Positions 12,001-22,415 of a DNA stretch of 64,000 nucleotides are shown in pieces. Below the pieces are notes generated by a model. That model was not told where the DNA came from. It worked only from the letters and a program-made list of their open reading frames with translations, and ran no database searches. Positions within the stretch are counted from its first letter, which is position 1. Each line of letters opens with the position of its first letter. This DNA comes from Bactericera cockerelli (lineage: Eukaryota > Arthropoda > Insecta > Hemiptera > Triozidae). The stretch is taken from contig CM044956.1 of NCBI GenBank assembly GCA_024516035.1, positions 3,121,501 through 3,185,500 on the forward strand, given 5' to 3'. The position numbers and the translations under genes were made by a program.

Positions 12001-15000
12001 TTCCCATTGAGAAGAAAGCAAAGTAAAGCATGTTTGACGGGTTTTTTCTATGCTTAACTCTTGTTGCAAAAGTCTCTTGTTTCTAAAGTATTTTTCGGTG
12101 ACCCCAATTTTTTTGTTGTTGGTGAATTGTGTATCTCACAGTAAGTTTCTCTTTTTGAGCATATTCGAGAAAGTAATTTTTATGGGCGGTCGTAGTATCT
12201 GATATTTTTTCTGATCTATTCATCCAAAAAACTGATTGTGAAGTTTAACTTTTTGCTACAAAATTTGTTTTTCTGTTAAAGTTCATGCTAAAACACCTTA
12301 GACTTTATTTCTCACAATAGTGAGCTAAAATCGAATTTCAATTAAATTGTAGTGGTTTTGCTTTTTTACCTAAATATAATTCAACAGTTTTTCAACCTTA
12401 AGAAGCAATTCCTACTTGGACAAATAAATATAAATTAACTATTATTCTCACCCACGTATACATGTACACATTGTCAGTTTTTGGTTTTTTCATATCTACA
12501 CAAACATGAATAACTTTCACATAAATTCAAAAAGAAGTGGTAAACATGTTTATTTACTCACAGTGTTTGGTAAAGAAAGTTACACATGCAAAAGTGTTGT
12601 GAACTTGTTGAATAAATAACTGTGTTAATAATTATTATGGATCATGTCACCGAAGAATATGATAAGCTACTGCTTGGAAACAAAGAACTAGTGGAACAAA
12701 GAGCTTTACATCAGAGAAGACAAAAGTTTCATGACAAACAGACTTGACAATATAAGTGGACAGTAAAATGGATATACCTTGTGTGACGTCATGCAATCGT
12801 CTGCTGCTCTTCTCTCTCTTCTCCAATGGGATGGCTTGAATTGTCACCCTCGTCGCTCTGTTAAATATTTTGCAACGTGTTGTTTATTTCAGCCTCCCAC
12901 TAGCCACCATGAGTCATCGGCTGAGAGACCTGAGTAGCCGGAGCATTCCATCTCCGATCAAGCGCGTGCGAGCCAAGCGCACGCTACTCATGTCTGAGTC
13001 AGACCACTACTCCTCCTGTGACGAGGAGATGCTGCAGGCGCCCTCCCCTGACCACAACCTTAGCAAGTCCACCACCAAGAAGCTCACTTTTGATTCTCCG
13101 GAGAAAGACTCTGAGTCGTGGAGCAACGTGAGCAAGCCCAACATCAACGTGATGATGTTCGGGGAGGGGGAGGAGAAGGATGGCCGCATGACCCCGCCGC
13201 AGTCCAACTCCACCCCCATCGCCAAGTCGCACGCCTCCTTCACGCGCTACCACATGCGGCAGACCCTCGACCTCCCCCCCACCCCCAAGAGCTTCAAGAA
13301 CTCGCTGCACGTGAGCAACTCGCACCTGCACACGTCACGTGACACGTGCAAGGTGCTCGTGTCCAACATGTTCTCCCCCGAGGGCATGTGCATCGAGTCC
13401 GCCAAGCGCCAGTACCACATCAAGCGGCAGCGGCAGCTGCTGCGGAGCTTCGACAGTGTGGACACGCGCTCCCCCTCCACGCGGGGGCGGCGGGGGGGCT
13501 TGCTGGAGGAGGAGCCCGCGGACGACCACCACCCTGTGTTCGACATCAAGTCCATCAGCTCCAGCAGCATCGACCACAGCCGCTACGCCCTGGAGTTCCT
13601 GGAGGAGGAGCTGCTGGGGTCGGGAGACTTCGGCGAGGTGTACCGCTGCCTCAAGTACATGGACGGCATGACGTACGCGGTGAAGAGGACCAAGCGGCCC
13701 GTGGCCTACACCGTGCAGGAGAAGATATTCAAGAAGGAGATCCACGCGCATGCGCTGCTGGCCCGCATCCCTCACGTGGTCAACTACTTCTCCTCCTGGT
13801 GTGACCAAGGCTTCCTCTACCTTCAGCTGGAGTTCTGCAACGGCGGCACCCTGGAGCAGATCATCCAGGACAGGTGCAGCTTCAGTGAGGCCGCCCTCAA
13901 GCAGCTGCTGTTCCAGGTGGGGGAGGGGCTGCGGGCCATGCACCAGATGCGCATGATCCACATGGACATCAAGCCAGCCAACATCCTGCTCATCCGCTCC
14001 CAGGGGGAGCTGGAGCTGCCTGTGGACACGGAGAAGCTGTTCTACAAGCTGGGGGACTTTGGTCACGTGATCGCAGACAACGACCTGGAGGTGGAGGAGG
14101 GGGACTGCCGGTATCTGCCCAAGGAGTTGCTCAACAACAACTTTGACAACCTGTCCAAGGTGGATATCTTCGCGCTGGGCCTGACCCTGTACGAGGCGTC
14201 GGGGGTGACGCCGCTGCCCAAGAACGGCCCCCTGTGGCACCACATCCGCGACGGCAACATCGAGCGGCTGTCCAATGTGTCGGAGGATCTGCACGGCCTC
14301 ATCAAGCTCATGATAGACAAGGATCCTGTGAAGCGGCCCAGCGCGGCGGAGATCATAGCCATGCGGGCGAGCCCTTGCTGTCTCTGTCTCTGTTGCACCC
14401 ACGTGGACGCCTCGCACAGGCGGGACTTTGACTTCAAGTCAGACCACATCCAGAGGTTCATCGAGAAGAGGACGCTGCCCGTGCCCAACCTGCTGTGCTG
14501 ACCTGTCTGTACAGAACTAGCTCTCCTGGAACCTGAGAATCTACTTTGCTGGGAAACACCCCGAGCAAGTAACTTGTAAATAATTTTCTGTGATAACTAA
14601 GTTTCTACCGGAGACCGACAATCTCGAGAATTTATTTCAACCAAACTATTATGAAACGCTCTTAAAAGAACACACAGATCATCACTATCTCTCTGTGTTA
14701 TACCTAACAAGGTGAACAAACCCAGAATTTATGAACAACGGTCAACGTTTAAATTTAAACATGCAACAAGAAAGAATTTTATTACAAAAGAGTTGCCAGC
14801 CGAAGTTGATAAACTTTAGAGTTACTGAAGTGCTGAGATTAAGCTAGTTTCTCGTCAATAAAGGATGAAGCTCCCCGCAGTAATTATCAAATTTAATGCA
14901 AACCTTTGACCTGTTACATGAACTTTTTATCAGTTAAATGATTTGTCTGCGATCTGCACACATTTTTTCTTCAGAACTGACTTGGGTACGTTTTTGGAAC

Positions 15001-18000
15001 AGCCCTAGTTGAGAGATTAAAAAAAAAATACACAGGTATACTGAGCAGTTTCAAATTTAATCTGATTATCAAATTTTATTTCTGTCCATATATTAAATGA
15101 GATGCTTATGTGACAAATATGAATGTTCTTTTTCAAAGGCATTGAAAATATCGAACTCACACATATTATAGTAAAAACTATGTGTCGATTTTTTACCATT
15201 AATTTTACTTTTTATTTTTACACATAAAAAATGTGTTATCCGACCTTGGTTTTAACTCTGGTAGGGGATACAGATGTGTATTATCGGACATTTAGGTGAC
15301 TAGTGCATCTATGAAATGAGAACTCGTTCATCGATGTATTCGGTGTGTAGATTCTAAAAAATCCATGCATCAGGGTGGAATCCGATCTCAGGACTTGTGG
15401 ACTAGATGGATAACCAGACTAGTGCCCAGACCACTGAACCACCAATGCATGGATTACATTAATATACCTTTTTTTCAACCCTCTATCATCATTAATACTA
15501 TTACTAAATTATTTATTTTATTCACAAAAATTCAAACTATGAAAAAAGATACTAAAAATATTTTAATATTTTCTTACACAAATTGTATTACAATATTACA
15601 TACTTAAGTAAATATCTAATATTAGATATCAGAAGTATTCTGTTCGTTTATATAATATCTATATATTTAAATAAGAAATTTTACATAAACGAACTCAATA
15701 CTTTGAAAATATTTGCTCTGATTTCAATTTTTTTTTTATATTTCTGCATGTAACCTCTTAGAGCAACTTTGGTTTTGTGTCTGTCGGTCTGTTAAGTGCA
15801 TTCCTTGCAACGCGCAAAGCTCAGAAACTACTGAACGGATTTTAACGAATCTTTGTACAAACATTTACAGGAGACGTATTTTAGATGCTACATGGTCCCA
15901 TTTTATATTCATTAACTTTGAACTACTCTATCTCAGAGATAAAAATATTGCGCCTGACATTTAACTTTTTACTTCAACAATTATATCTCCTAAACGGTAC
16001 ACCCTAATCTTTATAAAAAAATTTCCTTGATTGCGTATTAGCAATAGTACATATATTTTTACTCTGAGTGTTAATGACCTCTCTCTTTAAATAAATATTC
16101 TCCTAAAAAAAATTATTGAGCTCTAATATTGAAGAAACTCCTAAAATTGTGACAAAAAAATCAAAAAAAAATTGGATTCTTTTGTAGGATTAAATTTAGA
16201 ATCTTATCTACCATATAAAACAAATTTGAAGAGTAATTTAGTAAAGTCGGAAGGTTGGAAAAGTAATTTAGTAAAAAAATCTCAAAATATATTGATGGTG
16301 AAGAGTTGATAAAAAAAATTGCCAAGTTTATACGATTCACGAGAAAGTTTTGTGTCCATAACTGGCGGTGTATTTTTTCATGTGTGAAAATACGAGATAG
16401 TGAGCTTAAAAAAATCCGACGAAACGAACGGACTTTTTTTTTTATTATTTTTACATATTATTATCGAACAGTGTTGGTCAAGTGAATGATAGAATATAAT
16501 TTTCGTCCAAAAAATGCGTGACATCAATCGGATTTTTCCATGCGCTCGTTCGGTTTTTTCCTCAGAGTCATCAGAAAGATAAATCCTGTAGCCACCAGCT
16601 AGACAGAATGCACGGCTCAAAAATACGGGTTAATTATTGTAAATACTATAAAACATGTTTTGTTTTGCCTTATTTTGTAAATTTGTACCTTAAATTTGTA
16701 TTTTTATACATTTCAGATTGTAAATACTGCTAAATAATACCCCCAAATATACATAAATGTATTTTTATTACATTAATCGATTGTATTGATTCCTTTTTCT
16801 TGAATAAGTTTTAACACTTGAAGTTGCTGGTTGAAAAGTCACCTTTTTAAGTTATAAAAACACTCGGCTTGTTTGTAGGCGACTGGGGTTCGAAGCCTAG
16901 CGGGGTCAGATTTTTTAAGGCTCTATATTCTGCATGTTAAGGGGACTGCATGACTCATACCTTGTGAGGAAAAATGAGTAGTCTGTAGTAAACGTGATGA
17001 AGGAATGAGACACAACACACGTAATAGTCCATTTCTATTTTCTCCCGAACATTTTTTTTATATAATAGAAATGACCTTGTTTGTACTGCCGAACAAATGC
17101 CAGTATTTTATTTTTTGTGATATTAGATCTGTTGGGGGGGTTACAGATGGTTTTGAGGTACGTGTGGGTCTTCATCAGGGGTCCATTATGAGCCCTTATC
17201 TGTTTGATGTGGTAATGGATGTTTTGACTCAGGATCTAAGGGACGAAGCCCCCTGGAATATGATGTTTGCAGATGATATGTGAGTTCTCAAGGAAAAAGT
17301 CAGAGAGGGAGTTGGAAAAATGGAGAAAAGTATTTGAAAGCAGAGGTTTGAGAGTGAGCAGAGGAAAGACGAAATATATGACAACAAAGAGACAGGAGGA
17401 TCAGAATTAAACTTGGAGACCAGGTCCTACCTGCAGTGGACAAATTAAAGTACCTGGGGTCGGTCCTGGAAAAGAATGGAGAGCTAGCGAGTGAGATAAA
17501 TCATAGAGTGAATTGTGGATAAATTGTCGTATTCTGAGGGTCAAATTATGAAACAGGGTTAGTTAATCTTAGTGGACACTATCCCTTAACTTTCACCTTG
17601 ACAACAACTGTAGAGGTCATATCTAAGACGTGGTTTGTAGCTGAGCTGTATATTACTTTTGTGTCGTAACGGAGCTATAGCCAGCCTTCGTGACGGAAAA
17701 TCTTGTTTTAAAATACCTATCTGAGCTGATAAAATCTAAAGTCGGCTCAGATTTAATAATCCAGTTTCATTATACGGTCCTGAGAAACTTTATTTTTCTT
17801 GGAGAATACCTTTTCAGAATCTAACAATAGCGCACATATTTGTTTGTTTTTTATTTTTTTTTAACCGTGTCAAATCAGCAATGTACACTATTCAGTTTTT
17901 AATCGTATAAAATTGAGGCACATTTTTCATATTAATTTCTAAATCTACCTCTGAGAAAGGGATTGATTATTCTACTTCAAAACCGATTTAAAGCTACTTT

Positions 18001-20647
18001 ACAATGGGATTCAAACCCAAAAAGTGTTGAGCGTCAGTGATGCTTTTTTTCTTTTTATGAACCCGTCTAGCGTCTTGAGAAATTGGATGGTCCTACTGAT
18101 TTAAACTCACGACTTTTCTGTTAGCATGGTTACGGGGACGCTTTTCTGTTACCATGGTGACAGGAACACTTTCTGTTAACATGATTACGGGGACGCTTTT
18201 CTGTTGCCATGAGTAACGCTTTTCTGTTACCATGGTTACGGGGACGCTTTCTGTTACCGTTCCAGGCACAAGCTCTCTCCGGCGCGCCGCTCAGTTGGGC
18301 CGAAACTTCTCTCACCTACGGGTGGAAAACATTCGCGGCAATCTGAACACTCGACTGAGGAAGCTGGATGAAGATGGAACTTTCGACGGAATCATTCTGG
18401 CAGTGGCGGGTGTGGTGCGGATGAAATGGGAGGACAGGATCAGCGAGGTAATCATCATGTCATAGCTCTAACCACTGAGCGCGCGAATAGCTCAGTGGTT
18501 AAGCACTCGCTTGCTATGCGGAAGGTCCCGAGTTCGATCCCCCGTGCAGGCAAAAATTTGTATTTCTTAATTTGGTTACAATTATTTGACCTTCCGGTGC
18601 GCTCGTGTTGACCTAGCACCTAATTGGGAAGCATTGTGTCACTTCTCGTCCATCAGAGGGGAGGCATACTACGGAATGGGAAGGCTACAATACAGAACAC
18701 AAGCGTCTACAGTAGCTCCTGTTTCATGGCTACGAAATAAAAACGCCTGTAAAACACTCATCTTTTTTTTTTTTCTTTTTTTTTAATAGAATAATTGGGA
18801 GCTAGGAAACCAATCAGACCACAATGTATTTTTTTGTTGTTGTAATTTTGACTTTTTTTCAGTAGAAAGGTTTTGCTAAATGCTAGTTTAAAATACACTC
18901 CACACAGCCTGGTGGGTTTCACGTTTTCGGAGGGAACAGAAATTTGGTTGGAATATTCTGCACAACCCGGGATCGAACTCAGGTTCTCTGTACCGCAGAG
19001 ACTTGCTCAATTATAAGATGGTTTGATCAGTTTAGTAAAAATAAAAAAAAATATCGAGAACCACAACGCAAACTTTATGTTGACGTTGATTACATTTATG
19101 ATTACCTCCTGTCGAGTGCTCTAAGGACCTGTCTATCATCGAGGTTAAAGCTCTCAAAAAAGAAAAAAGAAGCTAGCGTTGATCGCACGTTCAATACACC
19201 AGTTCTCATTCAGTCACTGAAGCAACGTCCAGCGAAGCTAGGACTATGTAACCATTCAAATTCGAACCCTCGTGATGCTGGCTATTCCCGGCCCAACTCA
19301 GGCTATGTGGTAGGGTAATTTGAGTAGCTGGTTTGAAAGGGACGTTACGCTCAACAAAAAAAAAAAATATTTTCCAAGTAAAAATTTCTATTATTTTATT
19401 TATTTAGAAACTCTTTATACAAACAAATAATGGAAAAATTGAATATAAAAATTGACAATATTAATAATATAAACAAGAAAAAAAAAAAAAAATATATATA
19501 TACACATGTCCTAACTAAAGGGCGGGGTTATTGCCGGGGTTATGGCAATCTCTTCCACCCAACCCTTATATTCTTTCGTCTTCCTGTCCGCCAGTACCTG
19601 GAGCCGTCCGCCATGTTGTACGCCGTGGGGCAGGGAGCCCTGGCGGTGGAGTGCCGGGACAGCGACCGCTTCATCCTGTCGCTCCTAGAGCCGCTCCACC
19701 ACCAGGCGACCGTGCTGCGGATCATAGCGGAGCGGGCGCTACTCAACACTCTGGGCGGCGGGTGTTCGGCGCCCGTGGCGGTGTGTTCATCGGTGGCGGC
19801 GGGCGGCCTGGTGCGCATGACCGGGGCGGTGTGGAGTCTGGACGGGCGGGAGACGGTACAGGGGGAGATGGAGAGGGGACTGGAGGAGGAGGAGAACGAG
19901 ATAGGAGAGGAGGTGGGGAGTGGCGAGCCCGCCAGGTAAGCAAGAATAATAACAATAATACTTAAATATATGTAATATTATATATAACTAGGATTCTTTT
20001 AAATTTTTCACTCACCGACTTTCGCCTAACTCGTGATCAAGCCTACGAGTTAGGCGAAACTTAAGTCGGTGAGTGAAAAATTTAAAAGAATCCTAGTTTT
20101 ATATAAAATTACATATACCTAACATTTTAGATTTCTAATATGAACCTAATAACAAATAATACTTAAAGTTGTTGTAACCAGTTTGGCTACAGTTGGGGGG
20201 AGTGATGGTCTCCAGCCAACTTAAGTGGAAAGTTGGCTCGTTCTGAATTTCTAATATTAGAAATTCGTGAGGTCACATCTACTCGAACTCGCTTTACGAG
20301 CTTGATCTATATAAGGCGGCGGACTTGTAATCAGGAGGTCGGTGGTTCAAATTCCAAGTTAAGCATAGATTTAGTACATGCTAGTTTGAGGAGTTGTGAT
20401 ATCACGATTGTGACCGACATAAAAATGTGTAAAGAATTACCAAAATTACTCTCTCGTTTTTTTTTTTCTCAGGAAATCTGTTCATCACGACGCTTCTACT
20501 TATTTCGGAATCCACCCGGGTTTCATCAAGACACGGCATCTCCAGTGTGCTCGCATTCTGGGTATGAGCCTCGCCCATCAGCTGATAGATTCTGGGGCGC
20601 TCAAGATTATGGACGTGGCGAAGCACACAATAAATTCCAACCCCTAA
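9003..20647 (+). CDS. HMBS: Hydroxymethylbilane synthase (porphobilinogen deaminase)
   Basis: Seven coding exons: 9003-9047, 9783-9855, 10513-10696, 11090-11175, 18266-18447, 19595-19935 and 20473-20647 (TAA). Phases agree throughout and give 361 codons, the usual length. The enzyme joins four porphobilinogens into hydroxymethylbilane, the third step of heme synthesis, in the cytosol. Landmarks are INVGSRKS near the start, [12 protein letters not shown] with catalytic Asp at residue 85, [11 protein letters not shown] and [13 protein letters not shown] (substrate and cofactor binding), [11 protein letters not shown], and [11 protein letters not shown] with Cys247, which should carry the dipyrromethane cofactor. 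The C-terminus [20 protein letters not shown] fits the family. Intron 4 (7.1 kb) contains an intact kinase gene on the same strand. Exon 6 is visibly GC-rich, unlike exons 1-4. The acceptor of exon 5 and the stop codon both lie in tandem repeats. Confidence 0.95.
9372..9500. mobile_element. Harbinger-like MITE, 129 bp, copy 1
   Basis: Termini are GGGCGGAATTAATAGAC and GTCTATTAATTCCGCCC, flanked by TTA at 9369-9371 and 9501-9503. A copy of the same size in the opposite orientation is at 57008-57136. It lies in HMBS intron 1. Confidence 0.75.
12780..12900 (+). promoter_or_regulatory. Candidate promoter of the nested kinase gene
   Basis: Within 130 bp upstream of the kinase ATG are a full CRE-type palindrome TGACGTCA (12784-12791), a CCAAT box (12823-12827) and CTTGAA (12835-12840), which resembles a cell-cycle CHR element. 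A good splice acceptor (TTTATTTCAG at about 12885-12894) just before the ATG is an alternative reading: the gene may have a 5' UTR intron, and then these motifs would be intronic. Confidence 0.3.
12909..14501 (+). CDS. WEE1: Wee1-type mitotic inhibitor kinase, intronless, nested in HMBS intron 4
   Basis: An uninterrupted 530-codon frame from ATG 12909, chosen for its CCACCATGA context over the upstream non-ATG extension. Residues 1 to about 225 are a low-complexity regulatory region with Ser/Thr-Pro sites ([23 protein letters not shown]). The kinase domain follows: Gly-loop LGSGDFGEV (about 237-245), VAI-type Lys259 in [16 protein letters not shown] (Asp353; HMD instead of HRD is the Wee1 signature), GDFGHV (Asp383), [11 protein letters not shown], and [20 protein letters not shown]. 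Family knowledge: Wee1 phosphorylates the inhibitory Tyr of CDK1 in the nucleus and delays mitosis. The C-terminus is odd: after [10 protein letters not shown] comes a short Cys-rich tail (CCLCLCC), not the usual helical tail. The gene is strongly GC-rich against an AT-rich intron. A poly(A) signal AATAAA is at 14857-14862. Absence of introns suggests a retrogene. Whether it is the only Wee1 cannot be told here. Confidence 0.92.
   Translation: MSHRLRDLSSRSIPSPIKRVRAKRTLLMSESDHYSSCDEEMLQAPSPDHNLSKSTTKKLTFDSPEKDSESWSNVSKPNINVMMFGEGEEKDGRMTPPQSNSTPIAKSHASFTRYHMRQTLDLPPTPKSFKNSLHVSNSHLHTSRDTCKVLVSNMFSPEGMCIESAKRQYHIKRQRQLLRSFDSVDTRSPSTRGRRGGLLEEEPADDHHPVFDIKSISSSSIDHSRYALEFLEEELLGSGDFGEVYRCLKYMDGMTYAVKRTKRPVAYTVQEKIFKKEIHAHALLARIPHVVNYFSSWCDQGFLYLQLEFCNGGTLEQIIQDRCSFSEAALKQLLFQVGEGLRAMHQMRMIHMDIKPANILLIRSQGELELPVDTEKLFYKLGDFGHVIADNDLEVEEGDCRYLPKELLNNNFDNLSKVDIFALGLTLYEASGVTPLPKNGPLWHHIRDGNIERLSNVSEDLHGLIKLMIDKDPVKRPSAAEIIAMRASPCCLCLCCTHVDASHRRDFDFKSDHIQRFIEKRTLPVPNLLC
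15355..15455 (-). mobile_element. SINE head, tRNA-like
   Basis: The minus strand reads ATGCATTGGTGGTTCAGTGG then a box-B-like segment CGGATTCCACC, flanked by ATCCATGCAT and ATGCATGGAT. It lies in HMBS intron 4. Confidence 0.5.
15720..16090. repeat. Dispersed repeat relic in HMBS intron 4
   Basis: GTAACCTCTTAGAGCAACTT resembles the reverse complement of the first bases of the window (AAGTTGCTCAGGAGGTTAT), next to a sequence like TTGAAATCGGAGC in both places and at 2216. This is followed by a CTGTCGGTCTG...CTGAACGGATTT block seen in many insect dispersed repeats. Class not determined. Confidence 0.4.
17130..17520 (+). pseudogene. Frameshifted LINE reverse-transcriptase fragment
   Basis: Translation gives [20 protein letters not shown] (RT motif B region) and MMFADDM (motif C, FADD). 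After a stop at 17281 another frame continues with [14 protein letters not shown] and then breaks again. This is an RTE-like RT remnant in HMBS intron 4, not part of HMBS. Confidence 0.8.
17536..17780. mobile_element. MITE with TATGAAACAGG ends, copy 1
   Basis: Inverted ends are AAATTATGAAACAGGGTTA on the left and CCAGTTTCATTATACGG on the right. The interior (AACTTTCACCTTGACAACAA) matches the reverse complement of the copy at 21825-22060. It lies in HMBS intron 4. Confidence 0.6.
18114..18265. repeat. 28-bp minisatellite ending in the HMBS exon 5 acceptor
   Basis: Six units of about 28 bp (TTTTCTGTTACCATGGTTAC then GGGGACGC), with CTGTT starting at about 18118, 18146, 18173, 18201, 18224 and 18251. 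The last unit mutates into CTGTTACCGTTCCAG, the acceptor used by HMBS exon 5 at 18266. Confidence 0.85.
18479..18785 (+). mobile_element. SINE family B (tRNA-derived)
   Basis: The head is GCGCGAATAGCTCAGTGG with GAGTTCGATCCCCCGTGC. The body has CCATCAGAGGGGAGGCATAC and the tail AAACACTCATC plus a T-rich run. It lies 31 bp into HMBS intron 5. Confidence 0.85.
18935..19025 (-). mobile_element. SINE head, tRNA-like, decayed
   Basis: ACCCGGGATCGAACTCAGG is a minus-strand box-B-like segment, followed by anticodon-arm-like sequence. Part of the F-type 3' body (GTGATGCTGGCTATTCCCGG) occurs downstream at 19273-19318. It lies in HMBS intron 5. Confidence 0.4.
19970..20118. repeat. Near-perfect hairpin in HMBS intron 6
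   Basis: Arms TAGGATTCTTTTAAATTTTT / AAAAATTTAAAAGAATCCTA and ACTCACCGACTTTCGCCTAA / TTAGGCGAAACTTAAGTCGG fold around GATCAAGCCT. The symmetry extends weakly outward through TATATAA/TTATATA. It begins about 35 bp after the exon ending at 19935. Confidence 0.8.
20292..20430 (+). mobile_element. SINE family A
   Basis: AAGGCGGCGGACTTGTAATC and box B GGTTCAAATTCC, then the family body with GTGATATCACGATTGTG. It ends about 40 bp before HMBS exon 7. Confidence 0.75.
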
Positions 20648-20975
20648 GAACAGTGAACCATTAATTCCAACCAACCCCTAGGAACAGTGAAGCCTTCATT
20701 CCAAACCCTAGGAACAGTGAACCATTAATTCCAAGCCCTAAGAACAGGGAACCATTAATTCCAACCCCTGGGAGCAGCTTACCATTAATTCCAACCCCCT
20801 AGGAACAGGAAACCATTAATTCCAACCCCTAAGAACAGTGAACCATCAATTCCAACCCCTAGGAACAGGGAACCATTAATTCCAACGCCTAGGAACAGTG
20901 AACCATTAATTCCAACCCCTGGGAACAGTGAAGCTTTAATTCCAACCCCTAGGAGCAGATTACCGTTAATTTCAA
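20634..20975. repeat. 30-bp minisatellite covering the HMBS stop codon
   Basis: About eleven units of ATTCCAACCCCTAGGAACAG followed by TGAACCATTA, starting inside the last coding exon. The first unit encodes the final residues NSNP and the TAA stop. Degenerate units continue to about 21300. A poly(A) signal AATAAA is at 21187-21192. Confidence 0.9.
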
Positions 20976-21329
20976 GATTACATGGGTTTGATGGCAGAGA
21001 TTGCCTCAGGCTATAATCACGCCCTTTGTCAATTCTTGTCTATAAAGAGTTATTATTATTATTACAATTTCAACCCCTGGAAATACTGAACAATTTATTA
21101 TTTCCAACCCCTAGTGAACCATCGATTTCAAGCCCTAGAAATACTGACCTAAGAAAATCATTCTATGTCCACGTAACATTTTGAACAATAAATTCAATTG
21201 ATTGAATCTAATTTCGATTTAAAATTAAAAACAAATTCCAAAATCTAGGAACAATGAATCATGATTTTCAAAACTCAGGACCAACATTTTTTAAATCATT
21301 GATACCAATACCTATGGACCTTGGACAGT

Positions 21330-21470
21330 GACCGACTTATGGAAGGGGATATTGAAAGCATCTACTATTATGATGTTGGTTCGAATCCCACCAATTGCTT
21401 GAATTTTTCCTCATTCATTGGTGTTTGTGACCACATAATTAAAAGACTCCCGAGTGTTGGGTGGTAGGAT
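21330..21470 (+). mobile_element. SINE family D, decayed copy
   Basis: It shares GGTTCGAATCCCACC, TTTTTCCTCATTCATT, GTTTGTGACCACATAAT and the GGGTGGTAG block with the family D copies at 48837 and 57480. Confidence 0.6.
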
Positions 21471-21824
21471 TTTTGCGATGATACCAGTGTTTATTACATA
21501 TTTAATTCTGCTACCTATAGTATCGTACTTAAATCAACTGGATTCCTCTGCTCAATCAATTCAGTATAGACTACAGCATTCGTTATTTTACTTTCTAAGA
21601 AAGTATTGCAATAGGTTAATTTACTATTTATACTATTTCTTTACAGATATTTGAAAAAGTATTTTGGTGCATAGTATAATTCTAGCTCTTAAGCAACATA
21701 AATTCAACCTAACAAATGGTGGGTGCCATTTTTAGGTTTTATTTTTAGACTATTTAATTTCCAATACATCATAGCAACCATTTTGCAAGAGGTTTTGGTT
21801 CAATAAATTGGGCTTCAGGTCTAA

Positions 21825-22060
21825 GGGCCGTATTATGAAACAGGATTAGGAAATCGAAGCCGACGGATATGTATTTTTAATACCTAGATATTAAAACAAG
21901 ATTTTCCGCCACAAATGCTGGCTAAAGCTCCGTTACGCCACACAGTTAATATACAGCTACAAAGCCCGGCTTAGATATGACCTCTACAGTTGTTGTTGAG
22001 GTGAAAAGTTAAGGGATTGTGTTCACTAAGATTAACTAATACTGTTTCATGATTCGGCCC
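21825..22060. mobile_element. MITE with GGGCCGTATTATGAAACAGG ends, copy 2
   Basis: The termini GGGCCGTATTATGAAACAGG and CTGTTTCATGATTCGGCCC are inverted repeats. The interior is the reverse complement of the copy at 17536-17780. Confidence 0.7.
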
Positions 22061-22267
22061 TATAGGTTTCTTTTTATATTACATATTTCCAGTCGGGCAG
22101 CGAAACATTTTGTCTCCGATTTTGAATGGGAGTGTTACAAAACAATGCTTCAGTAGGATTTGATCCTTAAGGAAGAGTGGACCATGAAATGTTGCGATAC
22201 GCTTGGCAATGTTGAGAGACAAAATAGCACTCAGTGGGAGAGGTTTTATAGTTCGGATAATTTGTAA

Positions 22268-22415
22268 CTTGATCAGTAGCTTGATCGATAAGGCGGTGGA
22301 CTTGTAACCTGGAGGTCGGTGGTTCAAGTCCTGGTTTCAGCGTAGATTTAGTAAAGCGAGTTTGAGTAGTTGTGATATCACGAAAGAGTAACACAAATAT
22401 GATAACTAAAAAAAC
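22268..22415 (+). mobile_element. SINE family A
   Basis: AGTAGCTTGATCGATAAGGC, box B GGTTCAAGTCC, and the body TTTAGTAAAGCGAGTTTGAG followed by GTGATATCACGAAA. Confidence 0.85.

Noticed and set aside
14352..14410. Retained mini-intron at the end of the Wee1 kinase domain
   Set aside because: There is a pyrimidine tract and a CACAG, but no proper GT donor, and removing it breaks the frame; the Cys-rich tail is taken as real.
13335..14417. 360-codon open frame on the minus strand of the kinase gene
   Set aside because: It is an antisense shadow of the GC-rich Wee1 frame; composition is Val/Leu/His-rich with no domain.
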